DNA of 64,000 nucleotides from Roseiarcus sp963721905 (GCA_963721905.1 CAVRMF010000026.1:47758-111757); one strand, 5' to 3'. Positions 50,145 through 59,457 are shown, counted from the stretch's first letter. Notes: generated by a model from the letters alone, not told the origin. Numbers and translations are program-made.

Positions 50145-51599
50145 ATGCCGAGCCGCGCCCATCAGACCGAAGCTCATCAGGTCCATCCCGCGCAGGTCGC
50201 GGGCCTCTTTTATCCTGCCGAGGCGGAGCGCCTTCGCCAACTTATCGGGACGATGCGGGACCATGCCCGGCCCGACGGCGGCGTCGCCCCCAAGGCGGTC
50301 GTCGCGCCGCATGCGGGCATCGTCTATTCCGGAGCCGTCGCCGCGACCGCCTTCGGCCCGTGGGCCAAACGTCCGGATCCGCCGCGCCGGGTCGTGATCG
50401 TCGGCCCGGCGCACCGGGTCGCCTTTCGCGGGCTTGCGATCCATCCCGCCATGGCCTGGATGACGCCGCTCGGCGAAGCGACGGTCGCGCGCGACCTTCA
50501 CCTGCGTCTCGCCGAAGCCAGGGCCGCCGCCATCGACGCGCGGCCCTTCGCCGGCGAGCACTCGCTCGAAATGCATCTGGTGATGCTGCAGGCGATGTTG
50601 CCGGCGCCCTTCGAGATCCTGCCGATCCTCGTCGGCGACGCCGACCCGCGCCGGGTAGCGGAGGCGCTTCGCCTTGTCTGGGGCGGGCCGGAGACAGTCA
50701 TCGCCATCTCGTCCGACCTGTCGCATTTCCTCGACCGCGCGAGCGCGGATGCGATCGATTCCGACACCGGGCGCCGCATCGAAATGCTCGAGGCCCCGGG
50801 GCTCGACGGAAGGCGCGCCTGCGGATTCTTACCCATCATCGGGGCGCTCGACATCGCGGCGGAACGGGGCATGCGCGCGAGCGGCCTCCATCTGGCGACC
50901 TCGGCCGACGTCGGGGCGGACGCGTCGCGGGTCGTCGGCTACGGCGCTTTCGCCCTCGAATATGCGGCCTCCGCCCGGCTCGCCGAGGCGGACCGCGCGC
51001 TTCTCCTCCTGACCGCCATGGCGGGCTTATCCGCCGCGGCCAGGCGCGGCGGCCAGGCGCCGTCGCTCGCGCTCGACGGACGCGCGTCCCCGGCGTTGAC
51101 CTCTACGCGCTCGACCTTCGTCACGCTGACCCAGGGCGGAAAGCTGAGGGGTTGCATCGGTTCGCCCGCGCCGCGCCGGTCCCTGATCGAGGATGCGATG
51201 GCGAACGCCGTCCAGGCGGGCTTCTCCGATCCGCGCTTCCCGCCCCTGACCGAATCCGAACTCGATGGCCTCGGCCTCCACTTGTCGATTCTCTCCCATC
51301 CCCGGCCGGTTCCGGCGAGGAGCGAGGCCGAGACCGCAGCTGCGCTCGAGCCCGACCGCGACGGCCTCATTCTCGGCGCCGGCAGCCGGCGGGCGCTGTT
51401 CCTGCCGAGCGTTTGGCGTGAGCTCCCAGACGGCCGCGAATTCGTGCGGCATCTCATGCGGAAGGCCGGCCTTGACGGCTGGCCGGAGGGAATCGAGGCG
51501 GCGCGCTTCCGGGTCGAATCGTTCGGCGCGCCCTGGCGCCGGGTCGGGCCCGGAGACATCGCTCCGGCGCGAATCGTTGAGGCGCATGTGCTGCATTGA
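50145..51599 (+). CDS. AmmeMemoRadiSam system fusion protein: Memo (AmrB) - AMMECR1 (AmrA)
   Basis: A 484-residue fusion. Residues 10-275 are a Memo-like domain (VAGLFYPAEAERLRQLIGTM, APHAGIVYSGAVAATAFG, EHSLEMHLVMLQAML, SSDLSHFLD) with the conserved metal-site histidines. Residues 300-484 are the AMMECR1 domain (FVTLTQGGKLRGCIGSPAP with its LRGCIG hallmark, and LHLSILSHPRPV). In most genomes these are separate genes, so the fusion indicates a physical complex. It is divergent from amrS. ATG 50145 is chosen because the Memo domain begins right after it. Confidence 0.92.
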   Translation: MPSRAHQTEAHQVHPAQVAGLFYPAEAERLRQLIGTMRDHARPDGGVAPKAVVAPHAGIVYSGAVAATAFGPWAKRPDPPRRVVIVGPAHRVAFRGLAIHPAMAWMTPLGEATVARDLHLRLAEARAAAIDARPFAGEHSLEMHLVMLQAMLPAPFEILPILVGDADPRRVAEALRLVWGGPETVIAISSDLSHFLDRASADAIDSDTGRRIEMLEAPGLDGRRACGFLPIIGALDIAAERGMRASGLHLATSADVGADASRVVGYGAFALEYAASARLAEADRALLLLTAMAGLSAAARRGGQAPSLALDGRASPALTSTRSTFVTLTQGGKLRGCIGSPAPRRSLIEDAMANAVQAGFSDPRFPPLTESELDGLGLHLSILSHPRPVPARSEAETAAALEPDRDGLILGAGSRRALFLPSVWRELPDGREFVRHLMRKAGLDGWPEGIEAARFRVESFGAPWRRVGPGDIAPARIVEAHVLH

Positions 51600-51812
51600 G
51601 GGGCGGTCGGAACAAGCCGCGAGCATCCTGCGTTCAGAAAACAGGCGCCGCGCCTGGGCCTCGGTGTCGCGCGTTCACAAATGTGTGGGCAGGAGGATTC
51701 TGAGCCTTGCTTTCTCAATAAAGCCCGAATAGCCTCTTACACTATCGAAGAAATCCAGAGGACGTTTCCCCGAGGGGACGCTGGGCGGGCGCTCAACCAA
51801 CAGGAGAGTGTC

Positions 51813-52190
51813 ATGTGCGACTATTCCTTGGAAATGTACGGGTCCCGGCCCGCACGTGAGGGCGAGCTCTACGTAACGACTCGCTTCCCGAGCGGTTCGA
51901 TCGGATTCGCAGCTCCGGGCGATCCGAGAATCCCGGTTTGCGTGCAATGCGACACCAAGGTCGTTCTGACCGACATTCCGGTCGCCATGCAGGCGACTTG
52001 GGCGATCGGGGCGGAAGTCCAGACGATCTTCGCCCAGCGCGAAACCGGCCTCTATCGGGACGGCCTGCGCCTGGCGGACGGACGGTTCGTCTCCCTGCAG
52101 GACCTGCCGGTGGGCGTCGGCGCCTATATCCCGACCCTGCTGGAGCGTGAGGGCGCGAAGCGCGTCAGAATCCCCGAAGCCGTCGACTGA
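51813..52190 (+). CDS. Conserved-looking hypothetical protein
   Basis: A 125-residue cytosolic protein starting MCDYSLEMYGSRPAREGELY. The middle has CVQCDTKVVLTDIP, and the C-terminal half (GLYRDGLRLADGRFVSLQDL) is beta-rich. I know no function; proteins with the same MCDYSLE start occur in other Hyphomicrobiales. ATG 51813 follows CAGGAGAG. A good terminator follows the stop at 52217-52256, so it is monocistronic. Confidence 0.7.
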   Translation: MCDYSLEMYGSRPAREGELYVTTRFPSGSIGFAAPGDPRIPVCVQCDTKVVLTDIPVAMQATWAIGAEVQTIFAQRETGLYRDGLRLADGRFVSLQDLPVGVGAYIPTLLEREGAKRVRIPEAVD

Positions 52191-52216
52191 CGACGGCCGA
52201 TCTTTAGCCGATCGGG

Positions 52217-52256
52217 CCTCGCGACCCGTCCACGCGACGGGACGCGAGGTCTTTTT
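52217..52256 (+). terminator. Rho-independent terminator after the 51813 gene
   Basis: CCTCGCGACCCGTC pairs across a short loop with GACGGGACGCGAGG (one bulge), ending near 52249, and is followed by CTTTTT. It begins 26 bases after the stop codon. Confidence 0.75.
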
Positions 52257-52635
52257 GCGTCCGGATGAGTGGGCGAGTTCGACGACACTCCGCTACGAAT
52301 TCGCCGCAGGGGCAGTGCCGTAGATTCTTGTTTCCAAAAATACAAATACGCACTACACTGTTTTTGATATGTCAGATGCAAGCGCTGGTGGCGGAACCGC
52401 TAACTCAGGAACTCACGCGTCCTTCGAAGCGGCGGAGGGCGTCTTTTTGCTTTTTGGTGCAAGAAAAAATTCCCGGCGCTCAACGCTCATAACCCATTGA
52501 AAAGTCCCGATTCGGAGGAGCGAATTCAAGGAAATAAAAGACAATTCAAGCCCCCAGACGAAAGGAAATTTCACGAAACTCCAGGAGAGTCAAACAAAGT
52601 TAAACATATTCTAACAGTTTTTTAGGTGGGCTTAT
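52257..52635. other. Convergent intergenic region, no gene recognised
   Basis: A 379-base region between convergent genes, becoming AT-rich after about 52490. A T-run on the plus strand near 52615 is the only feature seen. No coding potential is supported. Confidence 0.45.
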
Positions 52636-53631
52636 CTACCGCACGCGGGAGAAGATGTCGCGCAAGGGGGCGCCGCCCCAGGCGGAGGTGACGAAGTCGT
52701 TGTGGTCGACCATGCCGGCGTCGACGAAGGCGACCCCGCCGGGCGAAAGCGTCGCCGGCAAGGCGTCTTCGGTCTTGAGGCCCGCCTGCTGGAGCTCGGC
52801 CTCGATCGCCATGTTGCCCTCGCGCGAGGAGGTCGAATAGGCGCTCACGAAGAACGCGTTGCGTCCGGGCCCCTCGACCCAGCTCACAAACTTGTCGCGC
52901 TCGCCATAGAGCGCGTCGAGCAGCACGACCCCGCGCACCCGCCCGTTTTCGCCCCCGACGGTCAGCGAATAGACCGCCGGCAGATAGCCGCCGCTGTAGG
53001 CGACGATGATGACCGGCATCCGCCGGAAGGCGCCGCGCGCGCTGGGGTAGAAGTCGCCGAGCTTGCCCTCGGCCTCGTTGAGGAAGGCGGCGAAGCCGCC
53101 CGGCGACCAGAACTTCCCGGCGCTCGAATCGGGCGCGTCGACCGCGAGCTGCGGCGCGATCAGGACGGCGTTCAGCCCCGAATCGGCGAGCTGGCGCACG
53201 ATCTGCTGGCGGGCGATCACATCGCGGCTCAGCGTCGCCTGGTTGCCGTGGAAGAAGACGATGATGACCCCCGGCTGGCCGGGGTCGAAGGACTGGGGCG
53301 CCGCGAGCAGCACGGTGCGGTCGTTATAGGTCTGGTCCTCCCACAGAAGCCCGCCGCGTGGGCTCGAATGCCCGAGGCGGCCGTTGTCGTCGACGTCGAG
53401 GAAGGGCCGGGTCTTGCCGGTCTCCTGGTAGTTCGGAATGAGGCCGTGATAGGGGAAGGCCGAATTCTGGAACGCGGTGAGTTCAACATTTGCGCCGTCG
53501 ATCGCAGTGATCCCCCCCTGCGGCTTGGGGCCCGTCCCGGAAGGCGGCGGGGCGGCGCAGCTCGCCAGCATCAGCGCCGCGCCAAACCCCAGACCCGCCG
53601 ATCGCGTTCGCTGAAGAGAAGGACCCCGCAT
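52636..53631 (-). CDS. Lipoprotein with alpha/beta-hydrolase fold
   Basis: A 331-residue protein with a lipoprotein signal (LGFGAALMLASC, lipobox LASC at about residue 25). The mature part has VIIVFFHGNQATLSRD, a likely oxyanion region, VIIVAYSGGYLPAVYSL as nucleophile elbow (GxSxG relaxed to AYSGGY), and a late histidine in GMVDHNDFV. It is probably an envelope-bound esterase or amidase of unknown substrate. It is divergent from mepA. Confidence 0.72.
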   Translation of the reverse strand: MRGPSLQRTRSAGLGFGAALMLASCAAPPPSGTGPKPQGGITAIDGANVELTAFQNSAFPYHGLIPNYQETGKTRPFLDVDDNGRLGHSSPRGGLLWEDQTYNDRTVLLAAPQSFDPGQPGVIIVFFHGNQATLSRDVIARQQIVRQLADSGLNAVLIAPQLAVDAPDSSAGKFWSPGGFAAFLNEAEGKLGDFYPSARGAFRRMPVIIVAYSGGYLPAVYSLTVGGENGRVRGVVLLDALYGERDKFVSWVEGPGRNAFFVSAYSTSSREGNMAIEAELQQAGLKTEDALPATLSPGGVAFVDAGMVDHNDFVTSAWGGAPLRDIFSRVR

Positions 53632-53815
53632 CGCCCGATCCTTAACAATCCGTCAGCGGTCTCGAAAGACCTTTTGCAAAGCGGGCTTACAAATTGATGA
53701 AGATCCGCGCCGGCCACGAAATCGACGCGGGCGCAGGGGCAAATCGCTCTTGGTTAACGAAGTGTTGACGCGCTCCGGCTCTAGACTGGCGCTTCATAGT
53801 TCCGACGGAGAGGTC

Positions 53816-54730
53816 ATGCGCGCGTCCCTGATCGGCCTTGTCCTGGCGTTGGCCGCCCAAGCCTGCACCGCGCCCGCTCTCGCGCAAGACAAGGGGGCGC
53901 TCGAGGACAAGCCGCTTCCTCCGCTCGCCAATCCCGCCGACCCCAGGCTCCCCGCCAAGGAGGTGTTCGGCCGCGCGCTGACTCCGATCGAGGCCAAGAC
54001 CCGTTCGATCGGCTACTACTGGCGCGGCTGCCTCGCTGGCGCCAAGGCGCTGCCCGTGGACGGCGAGTCCTGGCAGGTGGTGCGGCTCTCGCGCAACCGG
54101 ATGTGGGGCAATCCGGCGATGATCGCCTTCCTCGAGCGCTTCTCGCGCAGGGCCAAGGCGGAAGGCGTATGGAACGGCATTCTGGTCGGCGACATCTCCC
54201 AGCCGCGCGGCGGCCCGATGATGACCGGGCACGCCTCCCACCAGGTCGGCCTCGATGCCGACGTCTGGCTGACGCCGATGCCCGATCATACGCTGAGCCG
54301 CGAGGAGCGTGAGGAGATGTCGGCGGTCGACATGGTGACGGAGGACGGGCTTTCGGTCGACCGTGCGCATTGGTCGGAGGCTCAGGCCGGGGTCATCAAG
54401 GCGGCCGCCGAGGAGCCGGAGGTCGACCGCATCTTCGTCAACGCCGCGATCAAGAAGGCGCTCTGCGAGACCCACAGGGGCGAGCCCTGGATGAACAGGG
54501 TGCGCGCCTACTGGGGGCACAACTATCACTTCCATATCCGCATCAAGTGCCCGGCGGGCGAGACGACCTGCGAGCCCCAGGACCCCCTGCCGCCCGGCGA
54601 CGGGTGCGACAAGTCGCTCGCCTGGTGGTTCACCGACGAGGCGCTGCATCCACGCCCGGGGCCGCCGACGCCGCCGATCACGATGGCGCAGCTGCCCCCC
54701 GAGTGCCGAACAGTCGTTCTGGAGAAGTAG
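53816..54730 (+). CDS. mepA: Penicillin-insensitive murein endopeptidase
   Basis: A 304-residue periplasmic zinc peptidase (M74/LAS) that cuts the D-Ala-meso-DAP cross-link of peptidoglycan. It has a signal peptide (SLIGLVLALAAQACTAPALA). Visible are the first metal-site region GHASHQVGLDADVWL and YWGHNYHFHIRIKC. Three cysteine pairs probably form disulphides as in E. coli MepA. ATG 53816 follows GGAGAGG. Confidence 0.93.
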   Translation: MRASLIGLVLALAAQACTAPALAQDKGALEDKPLPPLANPADPRLPAKEVFGRALTPIEAKTRSIGYYWRGCLAGAKALPVDGESWQVVRLSRNRMWGNPAMIAFLERFSRRAKAEGVWNGILVGDISQPRGGPMMTGHASHQVGLDADVWLTPMPDHTLSREEREEMSAVDMVTEDGLSVDRAHWSEAQAGVIKAAAEEPEVDRIFVNAAIKKALCETHRGEPWMNRVRAYWGHNYHFHIRIKCPAGETTCEPQDPLPPGDGCDKSLAWWFTDEALHPRPGPPTPPITMAQLPPECRTVVLEK

Positions 54731-54732
54731 CG

Positions 54733-55257
54733 TCAGATGCCCTCGGCGTCGCCTCCGGTCGGACGAGGCCGGTGGCTGACGCGATCGGCAATCGCGAGAA
54801 GCAAGGTCGACACGACGAAGGTCAGATGAATGCCTGCCAGCCACCAGAGCTCGCGGTCGTTTTCATGCGAAATGTCCATGAAGCCTTCAAGCAGCTTGAT
54901 CCCGGAAATCGCGACGATCGAAGCCATTAGCTTTAGTTTCAGTTCGCTGAAATCGATTTCGGCGATCCAGTGGGGTCGCCCGTCGCCTTCGCTCATGACG
55001 ACCGGAGCGACGAAGTTGGTGTAGCCGGACAGGAAGACAATCACAACGAGCGAAGCCGTCAGCGTCAGATCGACAATCGCCAACTCGGTGAGGAGCACCC
55101 CTTCGTCATTGAGGGTCGGAAGCTGGATCAGGAGTTGGTAGAGGTGCATTCCCGCTTTGCCGAGCAAAGCGACGAGGCTGATCGCGAGCGCGAGATAGAG
55201 CGGGGTCAAAAGGAACCGGCTCGCGAACAGGAAGCGCTCGATTGCGTTTTTGATCAT
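54733..55257 (-). CDS. YqhA/UPF0114 family inner-membrane protein
   Basis: A protein of about 174 residues starting MIKNAIERFLFASRFLLTPL, with four predicted membrane segments. The conserved segment IVFLSGYTNFV and LKLMASIVAISGIKLLEGFM identify UPF0114 (TIGR00645). The role is unknown. An upstream in-frame start at 55305 would add 16 residues. The stop lies only 2 bases from the mepA stop on the other strand. Confidence 0.85.
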   Translation of the reverse strand: MIKNAIERFLFASRFLLTPLYLALAISLVALLGKAGMHLYQLLIQLPTLNDEGVLLTELAIVDLTLTASLVVIVFLSGYTNFVAPVVMSEGDGRPHWIAEIDFSELKLKLMASIVAISGIKLLEGFMDISHENDRELWWLAGIHLTFVVSTLLLAIADRVSHRPRPTGGDAEGI

Positions 55258-55337
55258 CGATCCCCGGCGGTCAGCAATGATCGAGCGAAGCTCGGACCGC
55301 GCCATTTAGGGTGAACTGGCGAGGTCGCGCAAGCCGT

Positions 55338-56216
55338 TCACGCGGCGCGGAGCACGCGTCCGGCGACCGCGTCGAGCTTCTTCACCAGCTCCGGATCGCG
55401 GTCTCCAGCATGGGTGATGATGGCGTACTCGAGCGAACGATCCGAGCCGGCCGGACAGGCTTCGTGCACGGCGGGAAAGTCGCGGAGAGTGCGGGCGACC
55501 AGCGCGCTCGCCTTGTCGGCGTTGTCGGCCATCACTTTGACGACCGCGGCGACGTCGACCGCGTCGTGCTCCTCATGCCAGCAATCGTAGTCGGTCACCA
55601 TGGCGACGGTCGCGTAGGAGATTTCCGCCTCGCGGGCCAGTTTCGCCTCGGTCGCGCCGGTCATGCCGATCACGTCTGCGCCGCGCGACTGGTAGCCGAG
55701 CGACTCGGCGAGCGACGAGAATTGCGGCCCCTCTATACACACATACGTGCCCCCGTCCCGGCACGGAATGCGCTCCGCCTCCGCGGCGGCGAGAAGGCGC
55801 CGGCGCAGCAGCGGCGCGATCGGGTGCGCCATCGAGACGTGGGCGACGCATCCCGTGCCGAAAAAGCTAGACTGACGCAGGTAGGTCCGGTCCTCGAACT
55901 GATCGATCATCACGAACATGCCAGGATAGAGCTCGCGATGAAACGAGCCACAGGCCGAAAGCGCGATGATGTCAGTTACGCCCACGCGCTTCAGTGCGTC
56001 GATATTGGCGCGATAGTTGATGGTGGAGGGCGAGAAGCGGTGGCCGCGGCCGTGCCGGGCGAGGAAAACTGCCGCTGTCGCGCCGACCCGGCCAAAGCGC
56101 AACGTATCGGAGGGGTCGCCCCATGGAGTGGAAACCGTCTCTTCGCGCACATCGGTCAGACCGGGAAGGTGGTAGACGCCCGAGCCGCCGATCACCCCGA
56201 CTATCGCCTTCGCCAT
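55338..56216 (-). CDS. mtnP: S-methyl-5'-thioadenosine phosphorylase
   Basis: A 292-residue enzyme that cleaves methylthioadenosine to adenine and methylthioribose 1-phosphate. It begins AIVGVIGGSGVYHLPGL. It has the substrate loop TPWGDPSD, VFLARHGRGHRFSPSTINYR, the IEGPQFSSLAES segment and IGMTGATEAKLAREAEISYA. Length is normal. It lies downstream of petC on the same strand but beyond a hairpin that probably ends the pet transcript. Confidence 0.93.
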   Translation of the reverse strand: MAKAIVGVIGGSGVYHLPGLTDVREETVSTPWGDPSDTLRFGRVGATAAVFLARHGRGHRFSPSTINYRANIDALKRVGVTDIIALSACGSFHRELYPGMFVMIDQFEDRTYLRQSSFFGTGCVAHVSMAHPIAPLLRRRLLAAAEAERIPCRDGGTYVCIEGPQFSSLAESLGYQSRGADVIGMTGATEAKLAREAEISYATVAMVTDYDCWHEEHDAVDVAAVVKVMADNADKASALVARTLRDFPAVHEACPAGSDRSLEYAIITHAGDRDPELVKKLDAVAGRVLRAA

Positions 56217-56287
56217 TCGTGTCCCCTACTCATTTCGTCCGCACTATCGACCGGCGCCGCCGCGGTATCAACCGCCTGGAAGCGCGA

Positions 56288-56310
56288 ACGCCCGCGGAGA
56301 CCGCGGGCGT
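56288..56310 (-). terminator. Perfect hairpin downstream of petC
   Basis: ACGCCCGCGG and CCGCGGGCGT pair without mismatch around an AGA loop (plus-strand reading), 27 bases past the petC stop. No T-run follows, so it may be a processing or pause hairpin rather than a classical terminator. Confidence 0.5.
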
Positions 56311-56336
56311 CAACGAGGATGATCCGCTTTACTCCG

Positions 56337-57161
56337 TCAGTGGATCGCTTCCCAGACCCGCTTCTTGGTGAAATAGAGCAGGCCCGCGAGCACGAACAGA
56401 AAGAGCATCACCCGAAGACCGATCTTTTTCCGCTCGGGGAGATTCGGCTCGGCGGCCCAGGTCAGGAACGCCGTGATGTCCTTGGAATAGTTCTTGAGGG
56501 TCGGAGCGGTGCCGTCGGTATATTTGACCGCGCCGTCCGTGATCGGCTGCGGCATCGCGATCTTGTGGCCAGGATAGTAGAGATTCCACTGCAAATCGTC
56601 TGGCTTGGTGTAGCCGTTGAGGATCGCGTTGATGTAGTCGGAGCCCACTTCCTGGTACTCGAGCCCGGGCAACGCGTCGAAGACGAACCATGGGAATCCT
56701 CGCTCGTACTTGCGCGCCTTGGCGAGGAGGTTCATGTCAGGCGGCGCCTTGCCGAGGACCGCCGCCGCAGCCTGATCGTTGGGATAGGCTTCGGGGCGCG
56801 GGATGAGATCCGCCAGCGTCCCAGGTCGCTTGAAGATCTCGCCCTTGTCGTTGGGCTCGGCGTTGGTGACCTGGTAGCTCGCCGCGAGCGTCTTCACCTG
56901 ATCCTCGGTATATCCTGGGCCATCCGGATCGGCGAGCGCGCGGAATGGAATGCTGAGCGCGTGGCAGTTGCTGCATACCTCCCGGTAGACCTGAAAGCCG
57001 CGCTGCAGCTGCGCCTGATCATACGTGCCGAACATGCCGGCGAAACTCCATTCCTGGCGCGGCGGCTTGGGCTGCTCCGCCTCCTCCTGCGCAAGGGCGA
57101 GGCCGCCGAGAGAGAGGGCAAGCGCTGCCGAGGCAAGGGCGGCGGATGTGAAGCGGATCAT
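56337..57161 (-). CDS. petC: Cytochrome c1 of the bc1 complex
   Basis: A 274-residue protein with a cleavable signal peptide (ASAALALSLGGLALAQ). The heme c site is CSNCH at about residues 63-67, the axial methionine is expected in the KIAMPQP segment, and the C-terminal membrane anchor is VMLFLFVLAGLLYF. It transfers electrons from the Rieske protein to cytochrome c. It lies 28 bases after petB, as in separate petB-petC operons, not in the fused fbcH form. Confidence 0.95.
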   Translation of the reverse strand: MIRFTSAALASAALALSLGGLALAQEEAEQPKPPRQEWSFAGMFGTYDQAQLQRGFQVYREVCSNCHALSIPFRALADPDGPGYTEDQVKTLAASYQVTNAEPNDKGEIFKRPGTLADLIPRPEAYPNDQAAAAVLGKAPPDMNLLAKARKYERGFPWFVFDALPGLEYQEVGSDYINAILNGYTKPDDLQWNLYYPGHKIAMPQPITDGAVKYTDGTAPTLKNYSKDITAFLTWAAEPNLPERKKIGLRVMLFLFVLAGLLYFTKKRVWEAIH

Positions 57162-57189
57162 CGGTGTCTTCCCCTGGGATCGGTCGCCG

Positions 57190-58443
57190 TCAAGCCTGGG
57201 CTGCCGCGGCGGCGTCCGGCTTCTTGGAAAGCACGGCGTCCGCGATCGAAGCCGGAATGGGCTTTGTCTTCTCGGTGAAGCTGAGCAACGGCATGATAAC
57301 GAGGAAGAAGCCGAAATATCCCACGGTGAGGAAACGGGCGATCAGCGTCAGGCCCTCGGTCGGCTCTTGGGAGCCAAGCCAGCCGAGCCCGATGCAGATT
57401 GCGGCAAACACCCAGAAGAAGAAGCGATAGGTTGGACGGTATTTGGCCGACTTGACCGGCGAGCGGTCAAGCCACGGCAGGAACGCGAGAACGGCGATCG
57501 ATGCAAACAGCGCAATCACGCCCATGAGCTTGTTCGGGATGGCGCGCAGGATCGCATAGAACGGCAGCAGATACCATTCCGGCACGACATGCGCGGGCGT
57601 CGCGAGGGGATTGGCGATGTTCGAGTTGTCGGCGTCCAGGACGTAATTGGGGATGTAAAAAATCAGCCAGGCGTAAATGATGAGCCAAACCGAAAGCGCG
57701 AAGACGTCCTTGATTGTGGCATAGGGCGTGAACGCCATGGTGTCGCGCTCGGCGTTCTTGACCTCGACGCCGTCGGGATTGTTTTGACCGGTCACGTGAA
57801 GCGCCCAAACGTGCAGGCCCACGGCGCCGATAATGATGAAGGAGAGGAGATAGTGCAGCGAGAAAAAGCGATTGAGCGTCGGATCGCCGACCGCGTAACC
57901 GCCCCAGAGCCAATGTGTTATCGCGGTTCCCACCAAGGGAATCGCCGAGAGGAGGTTGGTGATAACCGTCGCGCCAGCGAAGCTCATCGAGCCCCAGGGC
58001 AGGACGTACCCAAGAAAAGCCGTCGCGGCCATGAGGAAGTAGATCACCACGCCGATGATCCAAAGAAGTTCGCGGGGAGCCTTGAACGAGCCGTAATAGA
58101 TGCCGCGAAACATATGGATGTAGCAAGCGAGAAAAAACAACGTCGCCCCGTTCGTGTGCATATAGCGGACCAGCCAACCGTAGTTTACATCCCGCATGAT
58201 GTGGTTGATCGAATCGAAAGCCTCCGTCGCCGAAGGCACGTAGTGCATCGCGAGCACGACGCCGGTGACGATCTGGGCGACCAGCATAAAAGAGAGGATC
58301 GCGCCGAACGTCCACATGTAGTTGACGTTGCGCGGCACCGGATAGGCCACGAACGAGGAATGGACGAGGCCCATCAAGGGTAACCGTGATTCGAACCAGC
58401 GTCCGATTGCGCTCTTGGGAACGTAGGTCGAGGGACCGCTCAT
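57190..58443 (-). CDS. petB: Cytochrome b of the bc1 complex
   Basis: A 417-residue integral membrane protein with eight or so helices. Conserved parts are MHYVPSATEAFDSI, HTNGATLFFLACYIHMFRGI (heme b ligands), GYVLPWGSMSFAGATVI (Qo site), the second histidine pair in RFFSLHYLLSF and ALHVTG, and the Qo-site PEWY motif within VPEWYLLPFYAIL. The start MSGPSTYVPKSAIGRW is typical of alphaproteobacterial PetB. petA should precede it but only a fragment is present. Confidence 0.96.
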   Translation of the reverse strand: MSGPSTYVPKSAIGRWFESRLPLMGLVHSSFVAYPVPRNVNYMWTFGAILSFMLVAQIVTGVVLAMHYVPSATEAFDSINHIMRDVNYGWLVRYMHTNGATLFFLACYIHMFRGIYYGSFKAPRELLWIIGVVIYFLMAATAFLGYVLPWGSMSFAGATVITNLLSAIPLVGTAITHWLWGGYAVGDPTLNRFFSLHYLLSFIIIGAVGLHVWALHVTGQNNPDGVEVKNAERDTMAFTPYATIKDVFALSVWLIIYAWLIFYIPNYVLDADNSNIANPLATPAHVVPEWYLLPFYAILRAIPNKLMGVIALFASIAVLAFLPWLDRSPVKSAKYRPTYRFFFWVFAAICIGLGWLGSQEPTEGLTLIARFLTVGYFGFFLVIMPLLSFTEKTKPIPASIADAVLSKKPDAAAAAQA

Positions 58444-58512
58444 GGCATGGTTCTCTGGATAGCGTTGACCGAACTGAACCGAAAACGAAACGAGGCGCTC
58501 AACGGACTGGCG

Positions 58513-58617
58513 TCAGCCGATCTTCACCTTCGTGTCGGTGAGGAACGCATATACCGGGACAGCGAGATTGAGGGGCCGGTCCCTGACGGATGCGCCCAAG
58601 CGACCGATGCGACTCCC
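58513..58617 (-). pseudogene. petA: Rieske iron-sulfur protein, C-terminal remnant
   Basis: On the minus strand the last 23 codons read RPLNLAVPVYAFLTDTKVKI plus the final Gly and TGA at 58513-58515, the standard PetA C-terminus. Just before it, GRIRQGPAP appears in a neighbouring frame, and a possible trace of the second cluster motif (RGS in place of CHGS) lies near 58610. The cluster ligands and everything upstream are missing. Expected spacing to petB is retained. From about 58618 to 58950 I see no coding content. Confidence 0.7.
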
Positions 58618-58950
58618 ACGGCTCCACTACGCTTGCGGTGAGTAAACAGGAAGTCTCTGCGATTTGGTGCTTCGATCGTCGTTGCGCTGGCCAATTCAAT
58701 CCCCCAGACAGTTCAGTGACGCGCGCCGTTCGGGACACGTCGCGCATCCAGTTGCGGCCTTTCGCTGATGATTGGCCTACCGATCATGTCGCCGGGCGCA
58801 ACCGGCGTCGAACGCGTGGCCCGCGCTGGCGCCGGTCGACATTCGAGCCGGCTTTTCGCATCGATCCTTTTGGTTGTCCATAGCCGGAAATGTCGTAGCG
58901 CTCAGCCCTCGGCCGTGTTCTCGCTTTCGCTTGACCGGGCAGACGGCTAA

Positions 58951-59457
58951 ATGCTGCGAGCCATGAGCGACCCCGCCACGCCGTATCTGCTGGCCCTATA
59001 CGAGCCGGACATCGCCCAGAACGCGGGCGCCATCATGCGCACCTGCGCATGTCTCGGCGTAGAGGCGGCGGTCATCGAGCCTGCCGGCTTCCGCATGGCC
59101 GACAGCCGGTTCCGGCGCGCCGGGATGGACTATCTGAGCGGCGTCCGGATCGCCAGCCATGATTCCTGGGCGAAATTCGAGGCGTGGCGTATCGCGGCCC
59201 AGCGCCGCCTCGTGCTCCTCACAACAAGCGGCGAGATCAATTTGTGGGATTTCGCCTTCGCGCTGGGCGACGTCATTCTGGTGGGCCGTGAATTGGCCGG
59301 CGTGCCAAAAACCGTACGCGCGGCGGCGGACGCGCGCGTGCGCATACCGATCCGTCCGCCGCTCCGATCGCTGAACGTCGGGGTGGCGGCTGCAATCGCT
59401 CTCGCCGAGGCTCTCCGCCAAAACGGGCGGCTGCCAGACGCAGACGCGAGAGATTGA
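58951..59457 (+). CDS. trmL: tRNA (cytidine(34)-2'-O)-methyltransferase
   Basis: A 168-residue SPOUT methyltransferase that 2'-O-methylates the wobble base of tRNA-Leu. Signature parts are LYEPDIAQNAGAIMRTCACL, the knot region VILVGRELAGVPKTV and LRSLNVGVAAAIALAEALRQ. ATG 58963 (MSDPATPYLLALYEPD) is an equally good start. A place next to petA is common in Rhizobium-type genomes, which supports the view that petA was lost from this spot. Confidence 0.92.
   Translation: MLRAMSDPATPYLLALYEPDIAQNAGAIMRTCACLGVEAAVIEPAGFRMADSRFRRAGMDYLSGVRIASHDSWAKFEAWRIAAQRRLVLLTTSGEINLWDFAFALGDVILVGRELAGVPKTVRAAADARVRIPIRPPLRSLNVGVAAAIALAEALRQNGRLPDADARD

Noticed and set aside
49121..51421. A 766-codon plus-strand open frame across amrS and the Memo domain
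   Set aside because: It is antisense to amrS and out of frame with amrBA, with Arg/Gly/Asp-rich composition typical of high-GC shadow frames.
52217..52256. Possible riboswitch hairpin
   Set aside because: It follows a stop codon, is a simple stem and T-run, and no gene starts downstream on that strand.
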